This document shows positions 27,241 through 36,638 of a stretch of 64,000 nucleotides of DNA, one piece after another. Source of the stretch: Prauserella marina (GTDB lineage Bacteria > Actinomycetota > Actinomycetes > Mycobacteriales > Pseudonocardiaceae); contig NZ_CP016353.1 of the NCBI RefSeq assembly GCF_002240355.1, positions 5,867,001 through 5,931,000 on the forward strand, written 5' to 3'. The notes under the pieces were generated by a model. The model had not been told where the DNA came from. It saw only the letters and a program-made list of their open reading frames with translations, and ran no database searches. Both the position numbers and the translations under genes were made by a program. Every line of letters begins with the position of its first letter. Positions within the stretch are counted from its first letter, which is position 1.

Positions 27241-28107
27241 TCACTCTTCTCGCGCCGCCGATGCTGCCGCTATCCGGGCGAAGTCGGTGACGTCGAGTTG
27301 TTCCCCGCGTGCCTTCGGATCGACACCAGCGGCGGCGAGCAGTTCACCGGCCCGCTCAGCGGACCCCGCCCAGCCGGACAGCGCTGCCCTCAGGGTCTTG
27401 CGCCGTTGCGAGAACGCCGCGTCGACGACCCGGAACACCGCGTCCCTTTCGACTCCTTCCGGCGAGCTTCCCCTCGTGAAGGACACGAGCGCGGAATCGA
27501 CGTTGGGCACCGGCCAGAACACCGCCCTCGGCACGGCGGCGACCTTTTTCGCCGATCCGTACCAGGCGAGCTTGACGCTCGGGACGCCGTAGACCCTGCT
27601 TCCCGGCCCCGCCGCCATGCGGTCGGCCACCTCGGTCTGCACCATCACGAGACCACCGCGCAGTGAAGGCAGTTCGGCCAGCAGGTGCAGCACGACCGGA
27701 ACCGCGACGTTGTACGGGAGGTTGGCGACGAGCTTGCCCGGCGGAACCGCTCGCAGGTCGGCGGCGCGCATCCGAAGGGCGTCGGCTTCGAGCACCGTCA
27801 ACCGCTCGGCCGAGGCGGGAGCGTGCGCCTTCACCGTCCGGGGCAGCCTTGCAGCCAGCACGGGATCGATCTCGACCGCGACCACATCGGCGCCCGTGGC
27901 AAGCAGGCCGAGAGTCAGCGAACCGAGTCCCGGCCCCACTTCGAGCACGGTGTCGGCTTCGGTGACCTCCGCCAGATCCACGATCCGCCTGACGGTGTTG
28001 GCGTCGTGCACGAAGTTCTGGCCGAGCTTCTTGGTCGGCCGGACGTCGAGCTCTGTCGCCAGTCCACGGATCTCGGCTGGGCCGAGAAGGCCCGGTGTCG
28101 CGTTCAC
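27241..28107 (-). CDS. rsmA: 16S rRNA dimethyladenosine (A1518/A1519) methyltransferase
   Basis: A 288-residue RsmA/KsgA, dimethylating two adenosines in helix 45 of 16S rRNA with SAM. Seen: [20 protein letters not shown] (~27-46), SAM motif [21 protein letters not shown] (~60-79), VVAVEIDP, the [15 protein letters not shown] catalytic motif (NLPY), and [12 protein letters not shown] near the C-terminus. The GTG start is at 28105-28107. It lies just downstream of rpfB on the same strand (16-bp gap), as in the mycobacterial rpfB-ksgA operon. Confidence 0.96.
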   Translation of the reverse strand: MNATPGLLGPAEIRGLATELDVRPTKKLGQNFVHDANTVRRIVDLAEVTEADTVLEVGPGLGSLTLGLLATGADVVAVEIDPVLAARLPRTVKAHAPASAERLTVLEADALRMRAADLRAVPPGKLVANLPYNVAVPVVLHLLAELPSLRGGLVMVQTEVADRMAAGPGSRVYGVPSVKLAWYGSAKKVAAVPRAVFWPVPNVDSALVSFTRGSSPEGVERDAVFRVVDAAFSQRRKTLRAALSGWAGSAERAGELLAAAGVDPKARGEQLDVTDFARIAAASAAREE

Positions 28108-28123
28108 CGGCCCAGCCTAAGGG

Positions 28124-29599
28124 TTACTTCGGCAGGCCAAGCTTCGAGGAACAGTGCGGCCATGCGCCGTAGCCGCCACGGTCGTCGCGCACCTTCGTCG
28201 CGATGGCGATCTGCTGCTCGCGAGAAGCCTCGTGCGGGTAGGCGGCGTACTGGCCGCCGCCGTAGGCGTCCCAGGTGCTCTTGTTGAACTGGAGGCCGCC
28301 GTAGTAGCCGTTGCCGGTGTTGATGGACCAGTTGCCCGTCGCCTCGCACTGCGCGAGCGAGTCCCACACGGCGCCGTCACTGATCTGCGGCTGCGGAGGC
28401 TGCTTCGTGCCGACCCTGACGACCTTGTCCTTGGCCTTCTTGACGACCTTGGTGGACAGCTCCTCGCGGTCGATCTCCTTGCCGTTCTTCTTCGTGATCC
28501 GGAGGGTGACGATCTTCTCGCCCGGCGTTCCCTCCTCCTCGACGATCTCCTTGCCCTGTTCGAGCTCGGGGTCGTCGATCGTCCTGACCTCGGGGTCGAT
28601 CGCCTGGGTCTCGTTGATCACCGAGACGCCGGTGCGGCTGATGTGCACCTCTGCGCCGTCGAGAAGCTTGAATTCGAGACCGCCCTTGATGACGTCTTCC
28701 TTGCCGAGGTCGAGGTTCAGCTCCTTGAGCAGTTCCTCGGCGGTGACGGCCGTCGTGGTCAGGTCCTTCGGCTTGTTGCCGCCGTCGAACAACGTGATGC
28801 TCTTGAGGGTCTTGACCTCAAGCGTCATGCCGTCGAGCGGAACCTCGCTGCCGACCGGCGCGGAGAACCAGGTGCCCTGCTTGTTCAGGTCGTCGAGTCC
28901 GAGCTGGGTCAGCGCCTCACCGACGGTGGTCGCACGTACCCAGGACTCGCGCTGCTCGCCGTCGACGACGAGGGTGAGCTGCCTTCCGCGTTCGAGCTTG
29001 ATGACGCCGCCGTCGCCGACGGATGCCTGCGGCGACGGGGAAAGCGCGTCGTGTGCGCCGACCTGGATACCGGCATCGTCGAGCACCTCGCCGACCGTGC
29101 CGCCGAAGCTGCGGACCGTCTGGCGTTCGCCGTCGACGTCGAGGGTGACGCTCTTGTTCATCGCGAGCGCGGCGGCACCACCGCCGGTCAGCGTGATCAT
29201 CACCGCGAGGACGGCGCCCTTGAGGAAGCGCTTCTTCCAGGTCTTGACGGCGGTCGCGAGCCCGTCTTCGGGCTTGCTGTCCGACTTGGCCGCCGCGGTC
29301 TTGCCGACGGTGTCGGCACTCGCCTCGTCAGGGATGACGATCGGCGGAAGCATGGTGGTTTCGGCGTTGAGGAGCCGGATCAGTTCGTCGACGTCGACGT
29401 CGGCCTCTGACATGAGCGCGTCGGCGTCGGGGCCTAGCGCGGCACGGACATCGTGCTGGGTGACTCGTGGGTCTGCCGAGTACTCGTAGTTCTCGAAATC
29501 GCCGGAGCTGTCGACCCGGTCGAGCAGGGCTGTCGAACCGCCGGTGGGTCTCTGAGAAGCGTCGAGACCCGCGTCAGCGCGCCCGTAGCTGCCAGTCAC
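28124..29599 (-). CDS. rpfB: Resuscitation-promoting factor RpfB
   Basis: A 491-residue cell-surface peptidoglycan hydrolase. An acidic cytoplasmic N-terminus is followed by one hydrophobic anchor (VLAVMITLTGGGAAALAM). Three DUF348 ubiquitin-like domains come next (VDGERQTVRSFGGTVGEVLD, VDGEQRESWVRATTVGEALT, LFDGGNKPKDLTTTAVTAEE). Then a G5 domain (GEKIVTLRITKKNGKEIDRE), and a C-terminal Rpf transglycosylase-like domain with WDSLAQCEATGNWSINTGNG, the catalytic Glu being in CEATGNW, and YYGGLQFNKSTWDAYGG. The GTG at 29597-29599 has AAAGGGA eight bases upstream; an earlier GTG (29617) lacks a site. The 250-bp upstream gap is unannotated apart from a probable promoter. Confidence 0.95.
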   Translation of the reverse strand: MTGSYGRADAGLDASQRPTGGSTALLDRVDSSGDFENYEYSADPRVTQHDVRAALGPDADALMSEADVDVDELIRLLNAETTMLPPIVIPDEASADTVGKTAAAKSDSKPEDGLATAVKTWKKRFLKGAVLAVMITLTGGGAAALAMNKSVTLDVDGERQTVRSFGGTVGEVLDDAGIQVGAHDALSPSPQASVGDGGVIKLERGRQLTLVVDGEQRESWVRATTVGEALTQLGLDDLNKQGTWFSAPVGSEVPLDGMTLEVKTLKSITLFDGGNKPKDLTTTAVTAEELLKELNLDLGKEDVIKGGLEFKLLDGAEVHISRTGVSVINETQAIDPEVRTIDDPELEQGKEIVEEEGTPGEKIVTLRITKKNGKEIDREELSTKVVKKAKDKVVRVGTKQPPQPQISDGAVWDSLAQCEATGNWSINTGNGYYGGLQFNKSTWDAYGGGQYAAYPHEASREQQIAIATKVRDDRGGYGAWPHCSSKLGLPK

Positions 29600-29851
29600 A
29601 GGGTTGATCCCTTTCACGTAAGGCCAGGACTCCCGCAGTCAGCGCCGTCCCTCACGCCCCTTGAGGCGCTTCCCCGACGTACACCGACGTGACTGTGGGC
29701 CAACCGGATTCCGGCTCGTCGAGAGCCATCACCCGGCACGGTCACGGGACAGTAACGAAGGTTGCGGGGTTGCGCAAACACCCCTCGCAATGAGGTGAGC
29801 TTCATCACTGGCCCGTAGGAAGTATCAACGTCCACGAATGTCGCAGTCCGT

Positions 29852-30682
29852 TCAACCCGAGGTGACGGAAGGCAATCGGAAGACGCGTTCGGCGTTGCCG
29901 CGCACGGCATCGGCGACGTCTTCAACGGTTTCCTCCCGTATCTCGGCAAGGGCACACACGGTATACGCCGCGCAGTAGGGCTCGTTCGGCCTCCCCCGGT
30001 ATGGATGCGGTGTGAGGAACGGCGCATCCGTTTCCACGAGGTACTGCTCGCGCGGCACCAGTTTCGCGGCCTCCCTGAGCGCGGCCGCGTTGCGGAAGGT
30101 GACCGTCCCCGCGAACGAGAGCACGTAGCCCTCCTTGGCGCAGCGGCGGGCAAAGTCGGCGTCACCGGAGAAACAGTGGAAGACGACGGTGTCCGGCGCT
30201 CCCTCCTCGCGCAGGACGCGCAGGATGTCCTCGTGCGCCTCCCTGTCGTGGATCATGAGCGGCTTGCCGATCCGCTTCGCGAGGTCGATGTGCCACCGGA
30301 ACGCGTCCTGCTGGGACTCGGGCGGCGAATAGTCCCAGTAGTAGTCGAGCCCGGTCTCGCCGACGGCGACCACGCGGTCGCCGAGAGCGAGTCGCTCCAC
30401 TTCGGATCGCTCGGCATCGCCGAAATCCTTGGTACGAGTGGGATGTACCGCCACCGCCGCGAAAACCCTGCTGTCCCATGTGGATGCCGAGGCGGCCCAG
30501 CGCGCCGACGCGATGTCGTCGGCGACCGTCACCACTCTCGTGACACCGGCAGAGGATGCCCTGTCGAGTAGCGCCGAGACATCCTCCGCCGTGACGGCTC
30601 CGCACGCGTCGAGATGGGTGTGCGCGTCGATCGCCGGTGCCGGAAGTCGTTCCGGCACCGGCGGCAGCTCACGCTTGCTCAA
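29852..30682 (-). CDS. tatD: TatD-family metal-dependent deoxyribonuclease
   Basis: A 276-residue TIM-barrel hydrolase. Metal and catalytic residues are visible: DAHTHLDAC (HxH near the N-terminus), [25 protein letters not shown] (Glu), [20 protein letters not shown] (His), [11 protein letters not shown] (His), and [16 protein letters not shown] (Asp). TatD enzymes are 3'-5' DNA exonucleases and are also linked to D-aminoacyl-tRNA repair. The start is a TTG at 30680-30682 inside the metG end (14-bp overlap), with no in-frame ATG nearby. Same strand as metG, so it is the metG-tatD pair. Confidence 0.93.
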   Translation of the reverse strand: MSKRELPPVPERLPAPAIDAHTHLDACGAVTAEDVSALLDRASSAGVTRVVTVADDIASARWAASASTWDSRVFAAVAVHPTRTKDFGDAERSEVERLALGDRVVAVGETGLDYYWDYSPPESQQDAFRWHIDLAKRIGKPLMIHDREAHEDILRVLREEGAPDTVVFHCFSGDADFARRCAKEGYVLSFAGTVTFRNAAALREAAKLVPREQYLVETDAPFLTPHPYRGRPNEPYCAAYTVCALAEIREETVEDVADAVRGNAERVFRLPSVTSG

Positions 30683-32465
30683 TGGGCGCCCATTCGGGTC
30701 CTGTCTCGCCGAGCTTGGGGTCGAGCTTCGCGAACAGCGGCGTCGGCTTGGCCAGCGGCCTTCCCTGCTCGATCGGCTTCGACTCCCACCGCGCCTGCTC
30801 CTTCGCGTAGTCGCCGGTGAGGATCGGGTTGATCCGGCCTGCGATGTCCAGGTCCTCGACCTCGTGCAGTTCCGGCTGGGCCGCCCACACGCCGGCACCG
30901 CCAAGCGCCTCGTGCACCTTCTGGGCCGAGTGCGGAAGGAACGGGGTCAGCAGGGTGTTGGCGTCCGAGACCACCTGCAAGGCGGTGTGCAGCACGGTGT
31001 CCCGCCGGTCGGGGTCGTCCTTGAGCTTCCACGGTTCCTGATCGGACAGGTACCTGTTGGCCGAGGAGACGACCCTCATGGCCTCGGCGGCCGCCTGCTT
31101 GAACCGCGAGCGCTCAAGGTGCGTGCCGACGGTTTCGAAGGCCGCCCTCGACTGCGCCTTGAGCTCCTCGTCCGCCCGCGTCGGGGTGGACGGCCTCGGA
31201 ATGCCGCCGTTGTTCTTGTGCGCCATCGAGATCGACCTGTTGACCAGGTTTCCCCACTCGTTGGCGAGTTCGAAGTTGGTGCGCCTGACGAACTCGTCCC
31301 AGGTGAAGTCGGTGTCCTGGGTCTCGGGACCGGCGACGCTGATGAAGTAGCGCAACGTGTCGGGGCCGTAGTCGCGGAGGAAGTCGTTGACGTAGATGAC
31401 GGTGCCCCGCGACGTCGAGAACTTCGAACCGCTCATGGTGAGGAATTCGCTCGACACGATCTCGCCCGGCAGGTTCAGCGATCCGTAGGGACCCGGCTCC
31501 CCTCCCTTGTCGCCCTGCCCGTTGTGCCCCAGCAGGAACGCGGGCCAGAGCTGGGCGTGGAAGGTGATGTTGTCCTTGCCCATGAAGTAGTAGGAGCGGG
31601 CGTCCTCGGCGTTCCACCACTGCTGCCACGCGTCGGGGTCGCCGGACCGGCGCGCCCACTCGACGCTCGCCGAGAAGTAGCCGATGACGGCGTCGAACCA
31701 GACGTAGAAGCGCTTGAGCGGCTGGTCTCGCCAGCCGTCGAGCGGCACCTTCACGCCCCAGTCGAGGTCGCGGGTGATCGGCCTCGGCCGCATGTCGTCG
31801 ATGAGGTTCTTGGTGAAGTTCAGGACGTTGGGCCGCCAGTCGGTCTTCGTGGAGAGCCACTTGCCGAGCGACTGGGTGAACGCGGGCAGGTCGAGGAAGA
31901 GGTGCTCGGTCTCGACGAACTTCGGCTTCTCGCCGTTGATCCTCGACCGGGGGTTGATCAGTTCGGCCGCGTCGAGCTGGTTGCCGCAGTTGTCGCACTG
32001 GTCGCCGCGCGCGCCGTCGTAACCGCAGATCGGGCAGGTGCCCTCGATGTAACGGTCGGGAAGGGTGCGGCCGGTGGAGGGGCTGACCGCGCCGGTGGTC
32101 GTCTTCGGCACGACGTACCCGTTGCGGTACAGCGCGAGGAAGATCTGCTGGGTCACCTCGGCATGGTTGCCGGTGGTGGTCCTTGTGAACAGGTCGTAGC
32201 CGAGGCCGAGGCCACGCAGATCTTCGGCGATCTGCCTGGTGTACTTGTCGGCCGTTTGCTGGGGGGTGAGACCTTCCTTGTCGGCCTGGACGAGGATGGG
32301 AGTGCCGTGTTCGTCCGTTCCGGACACCATGAGCACGCGGTTGCCGGCCATTCGCTGGTAACGGGAGAACACGTCGGAGGGAACGCCGAAACCGGATACG
32401 TGGCCGATGTGGCGGGGGCCGTTGGCATAGGGCCAGGCCACCGCTGTCAACACAGGGGTGCTCAT
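30669..32465 (-). CDS. metG: Methionyl-tRNA synthetase
   Basis: A 598-residue class I synthetase charging tRNA-Met. The HIGH motif is HIGH at residues 19-22 ([10 protein letters not shown]). The zinc-binding insertion is [18 protein letters not shown] (~142-159). The KMSKS equivalent is KFSTSRG (~347), the form usual in this MetRS subtype. The anticodon-binding helical domain follows ([27 protein letters not shown]). No tRNA-binding C-terminal EMAP domain is present, as in other actinobacteria. The ATG is at 32463-32465. It is divergent from a PadR gene with a 58-bp gap. No T-box leader was seen. Confidence 0.97.
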   Translation of the reverse strand: MSTPVLTAVAWPYANGPRHIGHVSGFGVPSDVFSRYQRMAGNRVLMVSGTDEHGTPILVQADKEGLTPQQTADKYTRQIAEDLRGLGLGYDLFTRTTTGNHAEVTQQIFLALYRNGYVVPKTTTGAVSPSTGRTLPDRYIEGTCPICGYDGARGDQCDNCGNQLDAAELINPRSRINGEKPKFVETEHLFLDLPAFTQSLGKWLSTKTDWRPNVLNFTKNLIDDMRPRPITRDLDWGVKVPLDGWRDQPLKRFYVWFDAVIGYFSASVEWARRSGDPDAWQQWWNAEDARSYYFMGKDNITFHAQLWPAFLLGHNGQGDKGGEPGPYGSLNLPGEIVSSEFLTMSGSKFSTSRGTVIYVNDFLRDYGPDTLRYFISVAGPETQDTDFTWDEFVRRTNFELANEWGNLVNRSISMAHKNNGGIPRPSTPTRADEELKAQSRAAFETVGTHLERSRFKQAAAEAMRVVSSANRYLSDQEPWKLKDDPDRRDTVLHTALQVVSDANTLLTPFLPHSAQKVHEALGGAGVWAAQPELHEVEDLDIAGRINPILTGDYAKEQARWESKPIEQGRPLAKPTPLFAKLDPKLGETGPEWAPIEQA

Positions 32466-32523
32466 GCCTGTTTAGCCTACGGATGGCGTCGTGCGTTTTT
32501 CCGCGAGGGAGTGAGGAGGGCCG

Positions 32524-33114
32524 GTGTCCGCGACTCGCCTGCTCGTGCTCGGTGTCGTCCGCATGCTCGGAACGGCACACGGCTACCAGGTCCGCAGGGA
32601 ATTGCTGAGCTGGTCGGCCGACGCGTGGGCCAACGTCCAGCCCGGTTCGATCTATCACGCGCTGAAGAAGATGGCCGTCGAGGGATTGCTCGACCGGGTC
32701 GAGGACACGGAGCAGGGCAGCGGTCCCGACCGGGTGGCCTACCGGTTGAACGAGCGCGGCGAATCGGAGTTCATGCGCCGCCTCCCGCTCATGCTCAGCA
32801 ACGTCAAGGACGACCCGAACGGCAACCATGACTTTCTCGCGGCGCTGGTCTTCCTTCCCTCACTGGACCGGGAACTGGCGATCAGCCTGCTCGGTTACCG
32901 GCTGACCGCGCTCGGCAGCGGCAAGGCCAACATCGACGCGCTCATCAACGAGAGCGACCGGTGGGGGCAACCACCACACGTGCAGGCCATGTACCGGCTG
33001 TGGCAAACCCAGCTCGACGGCGCCATCGAATGGCTGACCGGCCTGATCGAGCAGCTTCGCTCAGGTGACTTCGTGATGGCAGACGATCCTGGCAGGTCGT
33101 TCGGTTCACCGTAA
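32524..33114 (+). CDS. PadR-family regulator of the downstream DrrAB-like exporter
   Basis: A 196-residue winged-helix regulator with VLGVVRMLGTAHGYQVRREL, NVQPGSIYHALKKMAVEGLL and DRVAYRLNERGESEFMRRL, followed by a helical C-terminal dimerisation domain (a PadR/Vir_act_alpha_C layout). GTG start at 32524 with GGAGG six bases upstream. Its own stop codon lies inside a 16-bp operator-like palindrome (33112-33127), and a perfect version lies 54 bp further, before the ABC genes. The design suggests repression of the exporter relieved by a ligand. Confidence 0.9.
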   Translation: MSATRLLVLGVVRMLGTAHGYQVRRELLSWSADAWANVQPGSIYHALKKMAVEGLLDRVEDTEQGSGPDRVAYRLNERGESEFMRRLPLMLSNVKDDPNGNHDFLAALVFLPSLDRELAISLLGYRLTALGSGKANIDALINESDRWGQPPHVQAMYRLWQTQLDGAIEWLTGLIEQLRSGDFVMADDPGRSFGSP

Positions 33115-33181
33115 TCAAGTTTGACTAGTGCTCGCGTCGTCGGGCACAGTGCTCTCGTCAATAGCTAGTCAAATTTGACTA
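33112..33181. promoter_or_regulatory. Two PadR operator palindromes, 54 bp apart
   Basis: Perfect palindrome TAGTCAAATTTGACTA at 33166-33181 and near-copy TAATCAAGTTTGACTA at 33112-33127 (14 of 16 identical). The first covers the PadR stop codon, and the second sits 17 bp upstream of the ABC ATPase start. The spacing is close to five helical turns, allowing same-face or looped binding. Confidence 0.85.
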
Positions 33182-33197
33182 ACTGGGAGAAACAATC

Positions 33198-34199
33198 ATG
33201 ATCAAGGCACGCGGTCTCGCGCGGCGGTTCTCCGCCCGAGGCCGCACCGCAAATACCGTCGACGCTGTTTCGGGTGTCGACATCGACGTGGAAGCAGGCG
33301 AACTCGTCGGCTTCCTCGGCCCCAACGGGGCAGGCAAGACCACGACCCTGCGCATGCTCACCACGCTGCTGCGGCCGTCGGAGGGCGAGGCGACCGTCGC
33401 CGGACACGACCTGCTGCGCGATCCGGCAGGCGTGCGCGGGCGCATCGGCTACGTCGCGCAAGGCGGCGGAACAGCGCCGGAATGTCCGGTCGCCGACGAA
33501 CTCGAACTACAGGGCAGGCTCTACGGACTGAGCAAGAACGAGGCGAGGGAACGCGGGAAGGCAGTCGCCGCCCAACTCGACATCGACGGCTTGGACCGAC
33601 GACCGGCCGGAACGCTGTCCGGCGGCCAGCGTCGCAGGCTCGACATCGCACTCGGGCTCATCCACCGGCCGAGGCTCGTGTTCTTCGACGAACCCACGAC
33701 CGGCCTCGACCCACAGAGCAGGGCGAACCTGTGGACACACATCCGACGGCTGCGTGAGGAACACGACGTGACCGTGTTCCTCACGACGCACTACCTCGAA
33801 GAGGCCGACTCGCTGTGCGATCGCATCCTGGTGATCGACGGCGGCCGGATCGTCGCGGAAGGAAGTCCCGATTCGCTCAAGGCTCAGGTCTCCGGCGACG
33901 GCGTCGCCATCGGCGTCGATCCGGAGCAAACGGCGCTGACGGCGGACCTCGCGGGCGCGCTCGACGGCGCCCGCGAGGTGACCGTTTCGGACGAACTGGT
34001 CAGGTTCCGGGTACCACGAGGAGACCTCGCGATGCCGGAACTGCTGCGCGCGCTCGACAGGGCGGGAATCGCGATGCGGTCGGCACAGGTGCACCGGCCG
34101 ACGCTGGACGACGTGTTCCTCTCGCTGACCGGGCGCAGCCTGCGGGACGCGGAGTCCAAGCACAAGGCCGCCGAGAAAGAGGTGGCCCATGTTGCGTGA
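33198..34199 (+). CDS. DrrA-like drug-export ABC ATPase
   Basis: A 333-residue ATPase of the daunorubicin-resistance (DrrA) family. Seen: Walker A FLGPNGAGKTTTLRMLTTLL (~35-54), VRGRIGYVAQGGG Q-loop, signature TLSGGQRRRLDIALGLIHRP, Walker B LVFFDEPTTGLDPQSRANLW, and H-loop TTHYLEEADSLCDRI. The C-terminal regulatory region contains DDVFLSLTGRSL, characteristic of DrrA. It powers export by the next gene's membrane subunit, overlapping it by 11 bp. ATG at 33198 after GGGAGA. Probably controlled by the PadR protein just upstream. Confidence 0.93.
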   Translation: MIKARGLARRFSARGRTANTVDAVSGVDIDVEAGELVGFLGPNGAGKTTTLRMLTTLLRPSEGEATVAGHDLLRDPAGVRGRIGYVAQGGGTAPECPVADELELQGRLYGLSKNEARERGKAVAAQLDIDGLDRRPAGTLSGGQRRRLDIALGLIHRPRLVFFDEPTTGLDPQSRANLWTHIRRLREEHDVTVFLTTHYLEEADSLCDRILVIDGGRIVAEGSPDSLKAQVSGDGVAIGVDPEQTALTADLAGALDGAREVTVSDELVRFRVPRGDLAMPELLRALDRAGIAMRSAQVHRPTLDDVFLSLTGRSLRDAESKHKAAEKEVAHVA

Positions 34200-34956
34200 C
34201 ACCTGGCTCATCTTCGACAGGGAACTGCGGTTCTCGCTGCGCAACCCGACCTGGATCGGCATCCAGATCATGCAGCCGGTGCTCTACCTCGTGCTGTTCG
34301 GGCCGCTGATGGAACGCGTCGTCGCCAGCACACCCGGGTTCCCTCCCGGCGATGTGTGGACGATCTTCACCCCGGCGCTCATCGTCATGATCGGCCTTTT
34401 CGGCACGGCGTTCGTCGGTTTCGGACTGCTCGCCGACTACCGCAACGGAGTCGTCGAACGCCTGCGCGTCACACCGGCGAGCAGGGTCGCGCTGCTGCTG
34501 GGCAAGGTCGGCAACAACGTACTGCAAGCCGTGGTGCAAGCGAGTCTGCTCATCGTGCTCGCCGTGCTCGTGTTCGGGTTGCGAGCCTCGCTCGCCGGAG
34601 TGCTGCTGAGCCTGCTGATCGCCGCGCTGCTGGCGGTCACGATGGCTTCGGCCTCCTACGCGCTCGCGCTGACCCTGAAGAGCGAGCACGCGTTTCCCGC
34701 GCTACTCAACGCGTTGCTGCTGCCGTTGCTGCTGCTCTCCGGCATCCTGCTGCCGATAACGACGGGACTGGCCCCCGACTGGCTCTACACGCTGTCGAGG
34801 ATCAATCCGTTCAGCCATGTCGTCGAAGCCGAACGCGCGGCCTTCCGAGGTGATTTCACGATGGACTCGCTGCTCACCGGAAGCATCGTGCTCGTCGTCC
34901 TCGCCGCGCTCACCGTGTTCTGGGGCACGCGGAAATTCCGCATGGACAACGCCTGA
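34189..34956 (+). CDS. DrrB-like ABC-2 export permease
   Basis: A 255-residue ABC-2-type membrane subunit with about six hydrophobic segments. The DrrB family features are present: IQIMQPVLYLVLFGPLMERV near the N-terminus, TPALIVMIGLFGTAFVGFGL, YRNGVVERLRVTPASRVALL, and LLLPLLLLSGILLPITTGLA. The final segment is WTRSL-like with a short tail. It partners the ATPase at 33198. The substrate could be a hydrophobic drug or lipid; PadR control favours a toxic compound. Confidence 0.92.
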   Translation: MLRDTWLIFDRELRFSLRNPTWIGIQIMQPVLYLVLFGPLMERVVASTPGFPPGDVWTIFTPALIVMIGLFGTAFVGFGLLADYRNGVVERLRVTPASRVALLLGKVGNNVLQAVVQASLLIVLAVLVFGLRASLAGVLLSLLIAALLAVTMASASYALALTLKSEHAFPALLNALLLPLLLLSGILLPITTGLAPDWLYTLSRINPFSHVVEAERAAFRGDFTMDSLLTGSIVLVVLAALTVFWGTRKFRMDNA

Positions 34957-34962
34957 CTGGCT

Positions 34963-34998
34963 TCAGCGGGGGTGGAACCGCGTTTCCATCCCCGCTGA
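34963..34998 (+). terminator. Hairpin after DrrB-like gene
   Basis: TCAGCGGGGGTGGAA pairs with TTCCATCCCCGCTGA across a 6-nt loop, one G-U in 15 pairs, 6 bp after the stop codon. Likely transcription end of the padR-ABC unit. Confidence 0.75.
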
Positions 34999-35025
34999 GC
35001 TGCGTCAACGGGTTAGCCTCCGGGC

Positions 35026-35619
35026 ATGAGGGAGCAAGGCGCCGAGCGCGGGATCAATCTTTCCCTGCACGAGACCGTCGACGATTGGGGCGAGATCAAG
35101 GCGAGTTCGGTGTCCTTCGCGTCCATCACCGTCACGGAAAGCATGAACTGGACCGACGACGCCGCCGCCCGCCAGGTGACCGACGCGTTCAGGGCGGGCG
35201 TGCACGCGGGCATCCGGCACTACGCCAGACCCGGCGGCGTCCAAGATCAGGCGAAACACCTTGTCAGAGCGGGGATGCCGCTCGGAGCGTTCGCGCCGGG
35301 AGCGCTCGCGCCCGCGTTGGACGTCGGTGCGAGCGGGGTCGACGACCGGTTCATCAAGTCCTGGATCAAGACGATGCGCAACGCCTCCGGCATCCGCAGG
35401 GTGCTCGTCTACGCCTCCTACGACGACTGGCTGCACCGGTTTCGTCCCGACAAATGGGCCGACGAGGAAGTGGTGTTGTGGCTGGTGCGGCCCAACGGCA
35501 TCCCCGGGCGTCCAGGCTGGTTCCACGCGAGACTCGGTCTTCACCAGCACACGAACGTCGATCGCGCAGGCACCGACGCGCTCGTCTATCCGTTCACGCT
35601 GTCCGACGTTTTGCTGTGA
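35026..35619 (+). CDS. GH25-like (lysozyme-fold) protein lacking usual catalytic residues
   Basis: A 197-residue cytoplasmic-looking protein with no signal peptide. The order of motifs resembles glycoside hydrolase 25 muramidases: GINLSLHETVDDWGEIKA at the N-terminus, FASITVTESMNWTDDAA, AGVHAGIRHYARPGG, a central ALDVGASG, and RRVLVYASYDDWL. In active GH25 enzymes the first motif is GxDVS and the central one DxE; here they read GINLS and DVG, so two catalytic acids are missing. It is therefore probably a non-catalytic fold relative. ATG at 35026. The end is 7 bp from the convergent DUF4185 gene. Confidence 0.65.
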   Translation: MREQGAERGINLSLHETVDDWGEIKASSVSFASITVTESMNWTDDAAARQVTDAFRAGVHAGIRHYARPGGVQDQAKHLVRAGMPLGAFAPGALAPALDVGASGVDDRFIKSWIKTMRNASGIRRVLVYASYDDWLHRFRPDKWADEEVVLWLVRPNGIPGRPGWFHARLGLHQHTNVDRAGTDALVYPFTLSDVLL

Positions 35620-35626
35620 GGCCTCT

Positions 35627-36613
35627 TCACGGCGCGATGGTCGACCTGGTGAGGAACACGTTGTAGGGCCCCCACTGCGAGACCAGGTAGTAAACGTGTT
35701 CGGAGTCCATCGACCAGGGATGCAGAAAACCCCCGTAAATGGCGGGGAACTCCCTGCCGGACACGACGACCTCTCCCCACGTCCACGGTCCCGTCAGCTC
35801 CGGCGCGCTGCGCAGCACAATGCCTTCCCTTCGCTCGTCGAGGTGCATCAACAGCCAGCGGTCCAGCAACCGGTGGTAGCCGACGGACATCTCCCCGACC
35901 GGGCCCTCGAACACCGGCACGGCCGCGCTCTGCCTGCGTCCCCATTCCGAGCCGGTCCAGTACTCGTATTCCCCCGTGTCGAGCAGGTTGCCAGGCAGCG
36001 CTCGCGCGAGGTAGCCGTCGCCATAGCGCCCGTTCGTGGTGCCGAACAGGTAGACGTGCTCGCCGGAGGCCGCGAAAGCGCCGAGCTGGAACCGGTTCTC
36101 CGCCCGCCACCTGTTGCCCCACCGCGCCGAGCGCGGCTTCTTCCACGTTGTTCCCCCGTCCGCGGAAACGGCGACGCCCGCGTAGTTCGTGCGCCACGTT
36201 CCCGGCGGCCCCCACTGCCGCACGGACATGTAGTGCACGTAGTGCAGTCCTTCGACGGTGACCCCGCTGTTCGGGATCACCGTCACCTCCTTGCCCTGCC
36301 CTGACGCGATGACCTGCGCCGCGCCGCCGTCCTCACGGGCGATGACACTGTCGAGCCGTAGCCCCTCCGCCAGCTCCGTGCCGCTGGAGAAGGCGAGCAC
36401 GTTCTTGCGCCAGTCCGCGCTGCCCGGCCCCGCGCCGTTGCCGCACCAGCCCTCGCCGTAGGTGTCGCCGAAGAGCACGAGCACCCTGCCGTCGCCGCCG
36501 TCCCACATGATGCCCAGATCCGTCGCGACGACGGCGAACCGCTGATCGGTGCGGTTCGCCGACGCCGCGCCGGTCACCTGCCCCAGCCTTGTCGTCTCGA
36601 TCACGCGCACCAT
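35627..36613 (-). CDS. DUF4185 (five-bladed propeller-like) protein
   Basis: A 328-residue protein matching the DUF4185 pattern: AVVATDLGIMWDGGDGRVLV, LFGDTYGEGWCG, RKNVLAFSSGTELAEGLRLD, PNSGVTVEGLHYVHYMSVRQ, NYAGVAVSADGGTTW, VYLFGTTNGRYGDGYLARAL, EYEYWTGSEWGR, and WSMDSEHVYYLVSQWGPYNV. Family members look like secreted glycoside-hydrolase-related propellers, but no signal peptide is seen from this start, and their activity is not established. The chosen ATG is at 36611-36613; another at 36649 would overlap the divergent pabB. Neither has a good SD, so a longer signal-bearing form cannot be excluded. Confidence 0.8.
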   Translation of the reverse strand: MVRVIETTRLGQVTGAASANRTDQRFAVVATDLGIMWDGGDGRVLVLFGDTYGEGWCGNGAGPGSADWRKNVLAFSSGTELAEGLRLDSVIAREDGGAAQVIASGQGKEVTVIPNSGVTVEGLHYVHYMSVRQWGPPGTWRTNYAGVAVSADGGTTWKKPRSARWGNRWRAENRFQLGAFAASGEHVYLFGTTNGRYGDGYLARALPGNLLDTGEYEYWTGSEWGRRQSAAVPVFEGPVGEMSVGYHRLLDRWLLMHLDERREGIVLRSAPELTGPWTWGEVVVSGREFPAIYGGFLHPWSMDSEHVYYLVSQWGPYNVFLTRSTIAP

Positions 36614-36638
36614 GGCATCGACGGTAGTGGCAGTCAGA

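Noticed and set aside
28154-29489. ~400-codon plus-strand frames opposite rpfB
   Set aside because: Antisense shadows; rpfB has complete DUF348, G5 and Rpf domains on the minus strand.
29600-29851. c-di-AMP (ydaO) riboswitch upstream of rpfB
   Set aside because: Known upstream of some actinobacterial rpf genes, so I looked for its conserved core; I could not find it on the minus strand here.
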